DNA of 64,000 bases. It comes from Rhodovulum sulfidophilum DSM 1374 (GTDB lineage Bacteria > Pseudomonadota > Alphaproteobacteria > Rhodobacterales > Rhodobacteraceae). Under the pieces are notes generated by a model, which had not been told where the DNA came from, made no database searches, and was given only the letters and a program-made list of their open reading frames with translations. Below, piece after piece: positions 8,522 through 15,877 of the stretch (its first letter is position 1; each line of letters starts with the position of its first letter). The position numbers and the translations under genes are program-made. Where the stretch lies: assembly GCF_001633165.1 (NCBI RefSeq), contig NZ_CP015418.1:3100001-3164000 (forward strand), given 5' to 3'.

Positions 8522-8769
8522 GCGGCCCTCACAGTTTGCTGACGTTATCCCGACGGCAAAGTACGGCAAAAAGCCGTGGCTTTGCGCGTTCCTGAAGGAG
8601 GATATCCACACCGTTTCGGCACAAATTAGAGCGCAGGCCAGATACCACGGTTCATGTCCCGGACTGAAACGGTAGAATTTGCCCAGTCATGATGCATGGC
8701 GGCTCAAGGCTTGGGTCGCGATGGTCAATGAAAGGACGTAGAGCGGAACTTCGTCGGATGGAGGACGCA

Positions 8770-8903
8770 CGTCCGGTTAGGGCTGCCTGCGCTCATCCGT
8801 CGTGCCCGGCTCGAACGTCTGCTATCGGCAGCGAGCGCCCGAGCGAGCGGCCCGAGGGGCTCCAGCTCCATGCTGCGCCGCCGCAGGTCCGCTCCGAGCC
8901 CTT
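8770..8903 (+). repeat. Dispersed intergenic repeat, copy C
   Basis: Its blocks, in order, are GCTGCCTGCGCTCATCCG, GAACGTCTGCTATCGGCAGC, GAGCGGCCCGAGGGGCTCC, and CATGCTGCGCCGCCGCAGG ending in TCCGAGCCC. The last 80 bases match copy A almost base for base. Frames that appear to begin the downstream reductase at 8802 are translations of this repeat. Confidence 0.75.
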
Positions 8904-8936
8904 TGCCGACAGTCATGTTATGGGCTAAGGCAAGAC

Positions 8937-9914
8937 ATGCCTTGGAAAAATCCCCCGCACCCCATGCGGACCTCATTCATCTACAGAGCTTTCGGGGCAC
9001 CTCGGTCGACGCTTGAAATGCTCAATCGCGAACTGCCGCCACGCCCTCCAAGCTCATTTCGCGTGGCAGTCTCACATGTGCCGGTCAACCCCTCCGATCT
9101 CATACCAATCACGGGGGCCTATGCCCATCGGATTTCGCTGCCGGCCGTCGCGGGATACGAAGGTGTCGGGCGCGTGGTCGAAGCTCCGGACGGCCTCTCT
9201 CACATGGTTGGTCGTCGTGTTCTGCCCCTGCGCGGTGAAGGCACCTGGCAGACCCTGGTGGATTGTCCCGCCCATCATGCCGTGGAGGTGCCCGACGCGG
9301 TTTCCGACCTCGTTGCGGCGCGGGCGTATATCAATCCGATGGCCGCTGCCACGATGCTTCGGCTCTGGCCTGTCCGTGGCAAGGTGGTGCTCCTCAGTGG
9401 CGCGGGATCGAGCTGTTCCGAACACTTGGGACGCTGGGCGATAAGCCAGGGAGCCAAGCTCGTCATGGGGATCTATCGTTCGGAGAACCGAAAAGACCGG
9501 TTGCACCGGGTGGGCATCGAACCGATCTCGACAGCCAATATTAGCGCCATTTTGACCGCCTCTGCCCAAGCCGACGTCGCATTCGACGCTCTCGGCGGCG
9601 ACATCGCAAGATGTATTCTGGAACGGATGCGCGCAGAAACGGATTTTGTTGCCTACGGCCTTCTGACGGGCAAGCCGGTCAATATCGGGGCCGGGATCAG
9701 GGCGACCTATCACCGGTTTCACATGCGGGATCACTTCCCGGTTTTGGCGGGACGGGGCATGCAGGCTGCATTTGCCGAAATTTGGACGTTGCTCGCAGAG
9801 GCCCCGCCTTCACCCCCAAGGGTTTTCCCAGCCCGGGAGTGGCGGCAGGCCTTTGCGGAGGCCGAAAAACCGGATGGCCAGAAACCGATACTCGATCTGT
9901 CCAGTCTCGCCTGA
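8937..9914 (+). CDS. MDR-family zinc-independent NAD(P)H-dependent enoyl reductase-like protein
   Basis: This 325-residue medium-chain dehydrogenase/reductase is closest in pattern to the quinone oxidoreductase / 2-enoyl thioester reductase (ETR1-like) branch: VAVSHVPVNPSDL and GYEGVGRVVE near the N-terminus, AYINPMAAATMLRLW, then the nucleotide-binding LLSGAGSSCSEHLGRWA. No structural or catalytic zinc cysteines are seen, which fits the zinc-free reductases. I start it at ATG 8937, preceded by AAGGCAAG; the frame stays open upstream to 8802 but that part is repeat copy C. Met55 of the long frame (8964) is an alternative. It is a lone gene between repeats C and D. Substrate is unknown. Confidence 0.75.
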   Translation: MPWKNPPHPMRTSFIYRAFGAPRSTLEMLNRELPPRPPSSFRVAVSHVPVNPSDLIPITGAYAHRISLPAVAGYEGVGRVVEAPDGLSHMVGRRVLPLRGEGTWQTLVDCPAHHAVEVPDAVSDLVAARAYINPMAAATMLRLWPVRGKVVLLSGAGSSCSEHLGRWAISQGAKLVMGIYRSENRKDRLHRVGIEPISTANISAILTASAQADVAFDALGGDIARCILERMRAETDFVAYGLLTGKPVNIGAGIRATYHRFHMRDHFPVLAGRGMQAAFAEIWTLLAEAPPSPPRVFPAREWRQAFAEAEKPDGQKPILDLSSLA

Positions 9915-9919
9915 CTAAG

Positions 9920-10105
9920 GGCAGCAACGTCCGCTCTCCGGACCTTGGCGGCTACAGGGCATGCTGCAACCGCGATGAACGGCCGCTTCCGTGATCCGCA
10001 GGCGGCGCGGGCTTGAGGTGTCGAACGGCGGCTATCGGCAGCGAGCGCCCGAGCGGGCGGCCCGAGGCGCTCGTGCGTCGCGTCGGGTTGCCGCAGGTCG
10101 GCTTC
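9920..10105 (+). repeat. Dispersed intergenic repeat, copy D (longest)
   Basis: It contains both halves of the repeat: GTCCGCTCTCCGGACCTTGG, GATGAACGGCCGCTTCCGTG and GGCGCGGGCTTGAGGTGTC, then GGCGGCTATCGGCAGCGAGC and GCGGGCGGCCCGAGGCGCTC. It lies between the stop of the MDR gene and the stop of the convergent sigma-factor gene. Confidence 0.8.
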
Positions 10106-10154
10106 GAGCTTCACGACCACATTCCACACCAATAGGATTCTGTCGCAAGTCGGC

Positions 10155-11105
10155 TCATATAACGTCTGTGGTTGGGAATGCATCGGCCAACGCGTCAACG
10201 CCGGTTCGTCGGAACCTCCGCGCCGACATCTGCAAGCGCAGATGTTTGAGCTTGTCGGGATTCCTCATGATCCAGATCGCTTCTATCCGGCCGCGCCGGA
10301 TCGAGAGGGCGGTGGTCTGCAGGACGCCCCCTTCAATGGACACAAAACCGGGCGAGCCGTTGATCCACCGAAGCGGAGGACAGGGCCCGACCGGAAGTGT
10401 CCGCTTTCTGGCAAGGCCGGCGAACAGGCGGGCAGCGTTGCGAGACCCGTTCAGCACGTTGATGGCCGCTTTCACTCTGCCGCCACCATCGGTGTGAACC
10501 TCGATATCCTCGGCAAACAGGGCAAGCAGACGATCCATATCGCCCTGCCGGCTTGCCTCCCAGAAGGCGGTGACGAGCGGATGATCCGTTTCGCTCGACG
10601 GTGGATCGGCAGGTTCGGCCCCAGCCAGCCTGCGCCGCGCCCGGGAGACGAGTTGCCGACACGCCGTGGGGGTCTTGTCAACGAGCAGGCCTATTTCCTC
10701 GAAACTGTAGTCGAATGCATCGCGGAGAATGAACGCCGCCCGCATCTCGGGTGTCAGGCTGTCGAGGGTCAGGATCAGCGCGATGCCGACATCCTCGGTC
10801 AGGATCCACTCCTCTTCCGCGCCGGGGGCATGATCGGCGATCAACGGATCGGGCAGCCATGCCCCGACATAGGTTTCCCTGCGCACCCGTGCCGAGCGCA
10901 GATGGTCGAGGCACAGTCGCATCACGACCGTCGAAAGCCACCGGGCCGGACGGTCGATGCCGGACAAATCGGCGTCACGGAATTTCAACGCGGCGTCCTG
11001 GAGGATATCATCCGTCTCGGCCACCGATCCGGTCATGCGGTAGGCGAGCCCCGCCAGACGCCGGCGCTCGCCCTCGAAGATCTGACTATGCGGGTCAGCC
11101 TGCCG
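10155..11105 (-). CDS. ECF41-family RNA polymerase sigma factor with C-terminal SnoaL-like domain
   Basis: This 316-residue sigma factor has region 2 (about 10-75, LAYRMTGSVAETDDILQDAA), region 4 (about 120-175) and a fused SnoaL/NTF2-like extension (about 190-300). All three ECF41 signature motifs are visible: WLPDPL in the linker, DGGGR in the extension and NPDKL near the end. In ECF41 proteins the extension replaces an anti-sigma factor and tunes activity. I start it at ATG 11105, overlapping the decarboxylase stop by 11 bases; the frame continues to 11153 inside that gene. It follows the carboxymuconolactone-decarboxylase-like gene in one operon, the standard ECF41 arrangement, and an ECF41-type promoter precedes that operon. 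Confidence 0.9.
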   Translation of the reverse strand, partial: RQADPHSQIFEGERRRLAGLAYRMTGSVAETDDILQDAALKFRDADLSGIDRPARWLSTVVMRLCLDHLRSARVRRETYVGAWLPDPLIADHAPGAEEEWILTEDVGIALILTLDSLTPEMRAAFILRDAFDYSFEEIGLLVDKTPTACRQLVSRARRRLAGAEPADPPSSETDHPLVTAFWEASRQGDMDRLLALFAEDIEVHTDGGGRVKAAINVLNGSRNAARLFAGLARKRTLPVGPCPPLRWINGSPGFVSIEGGVLQTTALSIRRGRIEAIWIMRNPDKLKHLRLQMSARRFRRTGVDALADAFPTTDVI

Positions 11106-11559
11106 CATCTCGAGCCTCGCGCAGCGTGTGGACTTGGCGAAAGCCGACGGCAAAGCAGTTCCATGCGTTGATCATGGTGATCACGAAGGTCAGTTCGACC
11201 CGTTCACGCTCATCGAAGGATGCGGCCAGAAGCCTGTAGTCGGTATCCGGTGCGCCGGTCTGTTCGATGCGCGTCAAGGCCTCGGCCCATGCCAGCGCGG
11301 CACGCTCGCGATCGTCGAAGACCGGGCTTTCTCGCCAAGCCGCAAGGACATCCAGCTTCTGCTGCGACAGACCGGCCTGCCGCGCGGCGGGGGCATGCAG
11401 GTCAAGGCAGAAAGCGCAGCCGTTGATCTGCGACACGCGCATCTTGACCAGCTCACGCAGGGCTTCAGGCAGGGATAGGTCCTTTATCGTCTCCTCGGCC
11501 GCCATCATCGCCTTCATCGCATCCGGCGCGGCCTTGTAGTAATTCATACGAGGGGTCAT
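11095..11559 (-). CDS. Carboxymuconolactone decarboxylase / AhpD-like protein of the ECF41 operon
   Basis: This 154-residue protein of the CMD/AhpD-like fold has the redox-type motif QINGCAFCLDLH (Cys-x-x-Cys plus His), as in alkylhydroperoxidase AhpD-core proteins. The ATG at 11559 follows GGAGA at about seven bases; the frame stays open to 11688 but the added part has no family similarity and overlaps the promoter. CMD-like proteins are the usual conserved partner of ECF41 sigma factors; their true substrate is not known, but a peroxidatic or disulfide function is likely. The sigma gene follows with an 11-base overlap, so both are co-translated. Confidence 0.88.
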   Translation of the reverse strand: MTPRMNYYKAAPDAMKAMMAAEETIKDLSLPEALRELVKMRVSQINGCAFCLDLHAPAARQAGLSQQKLDVLAAWRESPVFDDRERAALAWAEALTRIEQTGAPDTDYRLLAASFDERERVELTFVITMINAWNCFAVGFRQVHTLREARDAAG

Positions 11560-11590
11560 CGCTGTCTCCGTTCTCTGTCTATACTCACAA

Positions 11591-11617
11591 GACGAGACAG
11601 GATCGAGATTTGTGACA
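11591..11617 (-). promoter_or_regulatory. ECF41-type promoter upstream of the CMD-sigma operon
   Basis: On the minus strand TGTCACA (11617-11611) is followed after exactly 16 bases by CGTC (11594-11591), which matches the ECF41 promoter pattern TGTCACA-N16-CGTC as I recall it. It sits 32 bases upstream of the CMD start. This implies that the sigma factor transcribes its own operon. Confidence 0.8.
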
Positions 11618-11636
11618 CCAGGAGCAGCGTGTTGAG

Positions 11637-11783
11637 CGCCCGCATGCCCGCTTCGTCCGCCCTCCTGACCTTGGCGGCCAGAGTGCATGCTGCAACGGGG
11701 ATGAACGGCCGCTATCGTGATCCGCGGGCGGCCCGAGGCGCTCCGGCGCCATGCTGCGCCACCGCAGGTCCGCTCCGAGCCCA
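11637..11783 (+). repeat. Dispersed intergenic repeat, copy E
   Basis: Its blocks are GACCTTGGCGGC, GTGCATGCTGCAACGGGGAT, GAACGGCCGCTATCGTGATC and GGCGGCCCGAGGCGCTCC, then CATGCTGCGCCACCGCAGG ending in TCCGAGCCC. Compared with copy D the middle segment (CTATCGGCAGC...) is deleted, so the two halves are fused. Confidence 0.75.
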
Positions 11784-11917
11784 GCCTCCCGAATGCAGCG
11801 CCATAGGCGAAGGCTGGCTTCGCCCCTCAAACGAGGGTGTTTGCGCAAGAAGCGGGTCGATTGAGCGGCAAGGCTTTGCCTAAGCAGTTCCCGACACTTC
11901 ATCAGACGGAGACGGAA

Positions 11918-12670
11918 ATGCTTCTAGAAGGCAAGACAATCATCATTACCGGCGCAAGCAGCGGCATCGGAGCTGCGGCGGCAAAGATTTTCGCGGCGGA
12001 GGGCGCAAGACTTGTCCTCGGTGCGCGCCGTGCTGACCTGCTTGAGAGAACCGTCAACGAGATTTCGGCTGACGGTGGCGAAGCGGATTTCATCGCCGGG
12101 GACGTTGAAGAGAGCGGTTATGCAGAAGAGTTGGTGAAACGCGCCGAAGAGCGCTTCGGCGGTCTTGATGGTGCGTTCAACAATGCAGGCACAACAGGAG
12201 ACATGGGACCGATCCCCGACATGGATGAGAGCAACTGGCACAAAGTGATGGCGGTGAATCTCAACAGCGGATTCTATGCGGCAAAGTATCAGATACCGGC
12301 AATGCGCAAACGCGGCGGCGGCTCGATTGTCTTCACTTCCTCCTTCGTCGGCCACATGATCGGGCTGCCTGGCATGGGCGCCTATGCCGCGGCAAAGGCG
12401 GGCCTGATCGGCATGACCCAGGTTTTGGCGGCGGAACATGGGCCCGAGAACATCCGCGTCAACGCGCTCCTGCCTGGAGGCACCATGACACCGATGGCTG
12501 GAGAGGATGCCGCTGTTCATGAGGTCGTGCGGGGTTTCCACGCGCTGAAGCGCATGGCTGATCCATCCGAGATCGCGCAGGCGGCTCTCTTCCTCCTTTC
12601 CGATCATGCGTCATTCGTGACCGGAACCGCAATGATCGCCGATGGAGGAAACTCGATCAACAAACTCTAA
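11918..12670 (+). CDS. SDR-family oxidoreductase
   Basis: This classical short-chain dehydrogenase/reductase has 250 residues. It shows the nucleotide-binding TGASSGIG near residues 12-19, NNAG in the middle, a catalytic Ser region (VFTSSFVG) and YAAAK as the active-site Tyr/Lys pair. The C-terminus (FVTGTAMIADGG) is that of FabG-like SDRs. ATG 11918 has GGAGACGG seven bases upstream; the same frame is open from 11837 but without family similarity. The start residue set (VLGARRADLLE) suggests NAD(H) or NADP(H) use that cannot be fixed by eye. It is a lone gene after repeat E; substrate unknown. Confidence 0.85.
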   Translation: MLLEGKTIIITGASSGIGAAAAKIFAAEGARLVLGARRADLLERTVNEISADGGEADFIAGDVEESGYAEELVKRAEERFGGLDGAFNNAGTTGDMGPIPDMDESNWHKVMAVNLNSGFYAAKYQIPAMRKRGGGSIVFTSSFVGHMIGLPGMGAYAAAKAGLIGMTQVLAAEHGPENIRVNALLPGGTMTPMAGEDAAVHEVVRGFHALKRMADPSEIAQAALFLLSDHASFVTGTAMIADGGNSINKL

Positions 12671-12725
12671 GGCACACGAAGCGGACACTGGCCAATTAAG
12701 CGCCAGCGTCCGCTCCTCCCGGATA

Positions 12726-12983
12726 ACGGTGAAAATCGTTGGCAGCCCGACTTTCATTGAAAACATCTACGTTCACGAGGGGAGCCTCGGGCACGAGATT
12801 CTGGCAATTTTCGACGTGACGTTTCCGCGTGAGGCTTTCGCCGGACAGACCCGTATCGCGTTTCGAGAGGATAGCGGTGTGGAGTGTTTCGCCGAATGGT
12901 TTGCTCTAGAAGAGCTGGACGGTCCTGGCCAGCCTCAACTCTATCCGACAGGTCTGAAGGCACTCCTGAAAAGCAAGCGATAA
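12726..12983 (+). pseudogene. NUDIX hydrolase, C-terminal fragment
   Basis: The frame ending at 12983 reads ENIYVHEGSLGHEILAIFDV...FREDSGVECFAEWF...LYPTGLKALL. This is the C-terminal half of a small NUDIX protein of the kind found in Rhodobacterales. The N-terminal half with the Nudix box (GX5EX7REUXEEXGU) is absent: upstream, the frame runs into the end of the SDR gene. I read it as a 5'-truncated remnant, though an expressed short protein cannot be excluded. Confidence 0.55.
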
Positions 12984-12984
12984 G

Positions 12985-13030
12985 CGGCAGCTCCGTCCGC
13001 TCTCCGGACCTTTGCGGCTCTATTCGTGCA
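12985..13030 (+). repeat. Partial copy of the dispersed repeat
   Basis: CCGTCCGCTCTCCGGACCTT plus GCGGCT matches the first block of copies B and D. It stops there, close to the border with the prophage remnant. Confidence 0.55.
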
Positions 13031-13193
13031 TACTTGTCCATCGTTCCGCCCAATCATCGCGCCGAACCTCTTCCTACGCCTACTTTTGAAAGCTCCGGTG
13101 CGGTTTCGGTGCGGTTTGCGTCAAATGACACGGCGCGAAATGGATACAAATAAAGAACATTTGAGGAATTTAACACGAATATTCGCGCTCCCC
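13031..13193 (+). other. Short intergenic region before the attachment-site remnant
   Basis: It contains a tandem pair GGTGCGGTTT-C-GGTGCGGTTT and then turns AT-rich. No gene is seen. Confidence 0.4.
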
Positions 13194-13243
13194 CTGCCCT
13201 CCGAAGGCAGAGGCCAAAGGTTCGAATCCTTTCGGGTGCGCCA
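13194..13243 (+). other. 3' half of a tRNA-Arg(CCG): phage/island attachment-site remnant
   Basis: From 13194 the sequence folds as the 3' part of a tRNA. CTGCC/GGCAG forms the anticodon stem around the loop CTCCGAA (anticodon CCG at 13201-13203). A five-base variable region follows, then the T-arm AAAGG-TTCGAAT-CCTTT and acceptor CGGGTGC with discriminator G and CCA (13241-13243). The 5' acceptor and D-arm do not occur upstream, so it is not a functional tRNA. A tyrosine integrase gene begins its 3' end 85 bases away, the usual layout of an att site left by integration into a tRNA 3' end. Confidence 0.8.
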
Positions 13244-13327
13244 AATAAATCAGATACTTACAGAAGTTTCGCGGCGCTGTCCGTTTCGAGAAGTCCCGCT
13301 CCAGTCCCAGACAGGGGGTTTCGGGCC

Positions 13328-14467
13328 TCATTTCCTGCGGTCCATCGCCTCGACGGCACTCCTCTGGTGGTCGGGGCTGTGATGCCAGTAGACGCGCTCG
13401 ATGGTTTCCAGAGATGTCGAAAAGTATGAGGCAACGTCAGGAAGAAACGCGCCGCGCTGCACCGCCCAGGTGATCGCCGTGTGCTTCAGGACATGCGGCG
13501 TGATGTATTTCCGGCCGCCCTTGCCGTCGGGCATGGTGAGATCGATCTCGACCCCCTGCCCGGCCGCCAGCTCCTCGGCCAGCCGCACCGCCCGTGCCCA
13601 GCCCTTCCGGATGTCGCCGACCCTGTATCCGTCGCAGTCCTGGACCACGAATCGTCGCCCGTTCGCGGCCTGGCGCCGGAGATGCGCGAGATAGCGCGGC
13701 GGCAGCCGGGCGGGACGCTGCCGCTTCTTCGTCTCGGCCTTGCCCATCGGCTTGCGGTAGAGGATGCCGCGGACGGTGTCGACATGGCCGCCGGAAACGC
13801 TGGGCGTGTCGATATGCATGCCGAGGATCGTGTCCTTCCGACTGCCCGTATAGAGGCCGTGCAGGATGAAATCGGCAAGATGGCGTCCGTCTCTGCGGAG
13901 ATTGCGCGCGGCGCGGATCAGCCAGGCGGCCTCCTGGCGGGTCAGGAACCTCTCGACCGGATCAGGCCGGGGCGGCAACGTGACCTTGGGCGCGGTGATC
14001 AGATAGCCTTCGCCATGGCAGTGATTGATGGCCGCCTGCAGGACGTTCAGCTCGCGGCGGATCGTGCCGGGACTGACGGGAGCGGTGCGTCCATCGCGGA
14101 ACCTGCGCTGGCGGGTTGCCGCATACCGGCGGCACATCGCGCCGGTGACCGAAGACACGGGCAGATCGCGCCAGAATTCATCCAGCGCCTCGATGGCGTA
14201 GCCGATACGTTCGGGCGCGGCGACGAAGGCCGCGTGCTCTTCGGCGTAGATGGAGAGACAGAGGGAAATGCTCAGTTCGTCCGGGTTTACGGGACCGGTC
14301 GGACGGCTCTTGCGCTCGATATAGGCCGCGAGCTGAGCTTCAGCCTCTTCGCGGCATCTCGTGCCGGTCGAGAGACGGATCCCTCCGGCATCGCGGATCT
14401 CCCAATAAGGTTTCTGTCCTGACTTCTCTCTCCAATACAGACGGGCACCTTCGGGACGACGCGGCAT
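13328..14467 (-). CDS. Tyrosine-type site-specific recombinase (phage/island integrase)
   Basis: This 379-residue tyrosine recombinase has an N-terminal arm-binding/core-binding part (about 1-165) and a C-terminal catalytic domain with Arg I in GLYTGSRKDT, box II HVLKHTAITW (Lys where most relatives have Arg), and the nucleophile Tyr in ERVYWHHSPDH. It reads toward the tRNA-Arg fragment at 13194-13243, which should be its attachment target. The small HTH gene upstream would be the directionality factor. The gene looks intact even though most of the prophage to its right is deleted or scrambled. Confidence 0.88.
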   Translation of the reverse strand: MPRRPEGARLYWREKSGQKPYWEIRDAGGIRLSTGTRCREEAEAQLAAYIERKSRPTGPVNPDELSISLCLSIYAEEHAAFVAAPERIGYAIEALDEFWRDLPVSSVTGAMCRRYAATRQRRFRDGRTAPVSPGTIRRELNVLQAAINHCHGEGYLITAPKVTLPPRPDPVERFLTRQEAAWLIRAARNLRRDGRHLADFILHGLYTGSRKDTILGMHIDTPSVSGGHVDTVRGILYRKPMGKAETKKRQRPARLPPRYLAHLRRQAANGRRFVVQDCDGYRVGDIRKGWARAVRLAEELAAGQGVEIDLTMPDGKGGRKYITPHVLKHTAITWAVQRGAFLPDVASYFSTSLETIERVYWHHSPDHQRSAVEAMDRRK

Positions 14468-14622
14468 AGTTCGATCAATTCCTCCAGATCGCCGGGGTGC
14501 AGTCTGACCGCCCGCCCCATGCGGATGGTCTTTCCATGGGTGTCGGCCGCCCGCCGCAGGCTCTCTTTCGGAACCCCGAGTGCGCGCGCCGCTTCCGGGA
14601 TCGACAGCAGGCGCTCAACCAT
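14287..14622 (-). CDS. Small helix-turn-helix protein, excisionase-like
   Basis: This 111-residue reading frame has an N-terminal half (about 1-55; LLSIPEAARALGVPKESLRR, then RMGRAVRLHPGDLEELI) that is a MerR/Xis-type winged HTH, as in excisionases encoded just upstream of integrases. The last 50 residues overlap the integrase start in another frame for 180 bases and look non-native, so the original stop may have been lost. It overlaps the end of the zinc-ribbon fragment by eight bases. Probable role: control of integration/excision. Confidence 0.6.
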   Translation of the reverse strand: MVERLLSIPEAARALGVPKESLRRAADTHGKTIRMGRAVRLHPGDLEELIELCRVVPKVPVCIGERSQDRNLIGRSAMPEGSVSRPARDAAKRLKLSSRPISSARAVRPVP

Positions 14623-14760
14623 CGGCCGCGCCTCCGGCCGTCAGCTTCCCCGTCCCCCCGCAGGCCGTACAGTCGGTCTCCGTGTAGCCGTTGTCCCAAT
14701 ACGGGTGCCAATAGTCGCGAATGAACCCGGTGCCCCGGCAGGTGGGGCAGTTCTGCGGGG
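14615..14760 (-). pseudogene. Zinc-ribbon (CxxCxGxG) phage protein, C-terminal fragment
   Basis: The minus frame reads [20 protein letters not shown], then TDCTACGGTGKLTAGG: two DnaJ-like CxxCxGxG knuckles. The N-terminal part of this same protein, with one knuckle, is found at 17921-18142. The original small gene has therefore been split and partly duplicated, with about 63 bases present at both places. Confidence 0.6.
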
Positions 14761-14763
14761 CTG
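14701..14763 (+). repeat. 63-bp direct repeat, left copy (right copy 17938-18000)
   Basis: Bases 14701-14763 and 17938-18000 agree at all but about one position (a C/G difference in AACCCG-G/C-TGCC). They lie in the same orientation and border the rearranged block that holds the terminase and TPR gene fragments. Confidence 0.75.
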
Positions 14764-15168
14764 AAGCCCGTCCCCGAGGCGGCGGTCGCCGCTGTCGGCG
14801 ACACCCTGCGCGAACAGGGGCTTGCGGTCCCGGCAGTCGGCGGCGGCACGACCTTCCTGCAGGCCAAGACCGCGAACGAGGTGCTGAAGGCGCAGGAGCG
14901 GCGCATCCGTCTGCAGAAGCTGAAGGGGGAGTTGATCGAGCGGGCGCGCGCGCTGGCGCTGGTGTTCCGGCTGGCGCGGGAGGAACGGGACGCATGGGTG
15001 AACTGGCCTGCACGCGCCGCCGCGCTGATGGCGGCCGAGCTCTCGGCCTCGTGCAGCGACGCGACGGGCCAGCAGATCGCCGTGGAGCCAGCCGCGATGC
15101 AGAAGGTGCTGGAGAGACATGTACGCGCCCACCTCGACGAACTCGCCGAGGTCCGAATCGCACTGTAA
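14761..15168 (+). pseudogene. Phage terminase small-subunit-like protein, 5'-truncated
   Basis: This frame carries TTFLQAKTANEVLKAQERRI, then a Leu/Arg-rich coiled-coil and ERDAWVNWPARAAALMAAEL, ending LERHVRAHLDELAEVRIAL. It is the body of the Nu1/terminase-small or DNA-packaging proteins common in Rhodobacterales prophages. The N-terminus with the HTH is missing; the frame enters directly from the 63-bp repeat, so the 5' end was lost in the rearrangement. An internal ATG at 14881 could start a shortened product. Confidence 0.55.
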
Positions 15169-15189
15169 AATGCCGCTTGTATGCGGCAG

Positions 15190-15828
15190 CTATTGGATGC
15201 CCTTTCGCCCCCCTTTTTCATCGAGAAAGTACCTTTTTGTAATTCCTCTAATGACCTCTTTAAGGATAGCTGCAAATGTTACTATGAATGACGTGCCTAT
15301 TGCTTGATCAATGGCGATCGCAGAGCCTATGTTGATGATCGCGGCTAGGAATCTCTTCTTCCAAGACTGTTTGGTTTCCGACCGTGCCGCAGAGGCCAAC
15401 TCAGAGAATTCCGCGTCAATAACTCTGTTTTGCTCGGGATTGGTCTTGAACTCGCGCTTAACGGCCTCCGCAGCCTCGGCGCAGAATATCGAGATGAGGG
15501 CTATCTCGTCTTTCTTGAAAGGCTGATCAGTCGCACTGCCCAGAAAATCCTCAAAAACGTCGTCGAGTACATCTGTAGGATCGTGTTGCCTAATGACGCC
15601 ACAACCGGTGTAAGATTGCCGTTGCTCAAGATCCAAGTCCTCTTCCACAGCGCATGAAATCAAATCGCCTATGGAGAGGGTTTCGTGTAGTCCTTCCGCT
15701 ATTTCCTCGCAGTCATAGCTGTAGTGGATGTTAATGATGTGGCCGCCTGGAAGCCGAAGCGTCAGGTAAATCTCTGAGTTGTGAGCGTAGCCATCGATTG
15801 ATGTAATTTCTCCCCTGACCTTCTCCAT
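15190..15828 (-). CDS. Hypothetical protein, low-GC cargo gene in the prophage remnant
   Basis: This 212-residue protein is one I do not recognise. The N-terminal third looks like a small beta-barrel (VRGEITSIDGYAHNSEIYLTLRL, then HIINIHYSYD); the middle is acidic. The C-terminus has a hydrophobic segment (about 165-195: AAIINIGSAIAIDQ, then SFIVTFAAILKEVI) that could be one or two membrane helices, followed by a basic tail. The ATG at 15828 has GAGGGG seven bases upstream and is preferred to 15843. It is oriented against the terminase genes on either side and is much lower in GC, so it looks like a moron-type insertion, possibly for exclusion or defence. No function can be assigned. Confidence 0.6.
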   Translation of the reverse strand: MEKVRGEITSIDGYAHNSEIYLTLRLPGGHIINIHYSYDCEEIAEGLHETLSIGDLISCAVEEDLDLEQRQSYTGCGVIRQHDPTDVLDDVFEDFLGSATDQPFKKDEIALISIFCAEAAEAVKREFKTNPEQNRVIDAEFSELASAARSETKQSWKKRFLAAIINIGSAIAIDQAIGTSFIVTFAAILKEVIRGITKRYFLDEKGGRKGIQ

Positions 15829-15877
15829 CCGAGTGCCCCTCATCGCCTTTAACTTCAGAGGGAATAGGAGCCGAGAT

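Noticed and set aside
8802..8936. N-terminal extension of the MDR reductase
   Set aside because: These codons are translated from repeat copy C, which is also present in front of unrelated genes.
6281..12000. Integron cassette array with attC sites
   Set aside because: The repeats lack the paired RYYYAAC/GTTRRRY core sites and no IntI is present. I kept only the cassette-like layout as an observation.
13160..13243. Complete tRNA gene
   Set aside because: Only the part from the anticodon stem to CCA can be folded; no acceptor 5' strand (GCACCCG) or D-arm lies upstream.
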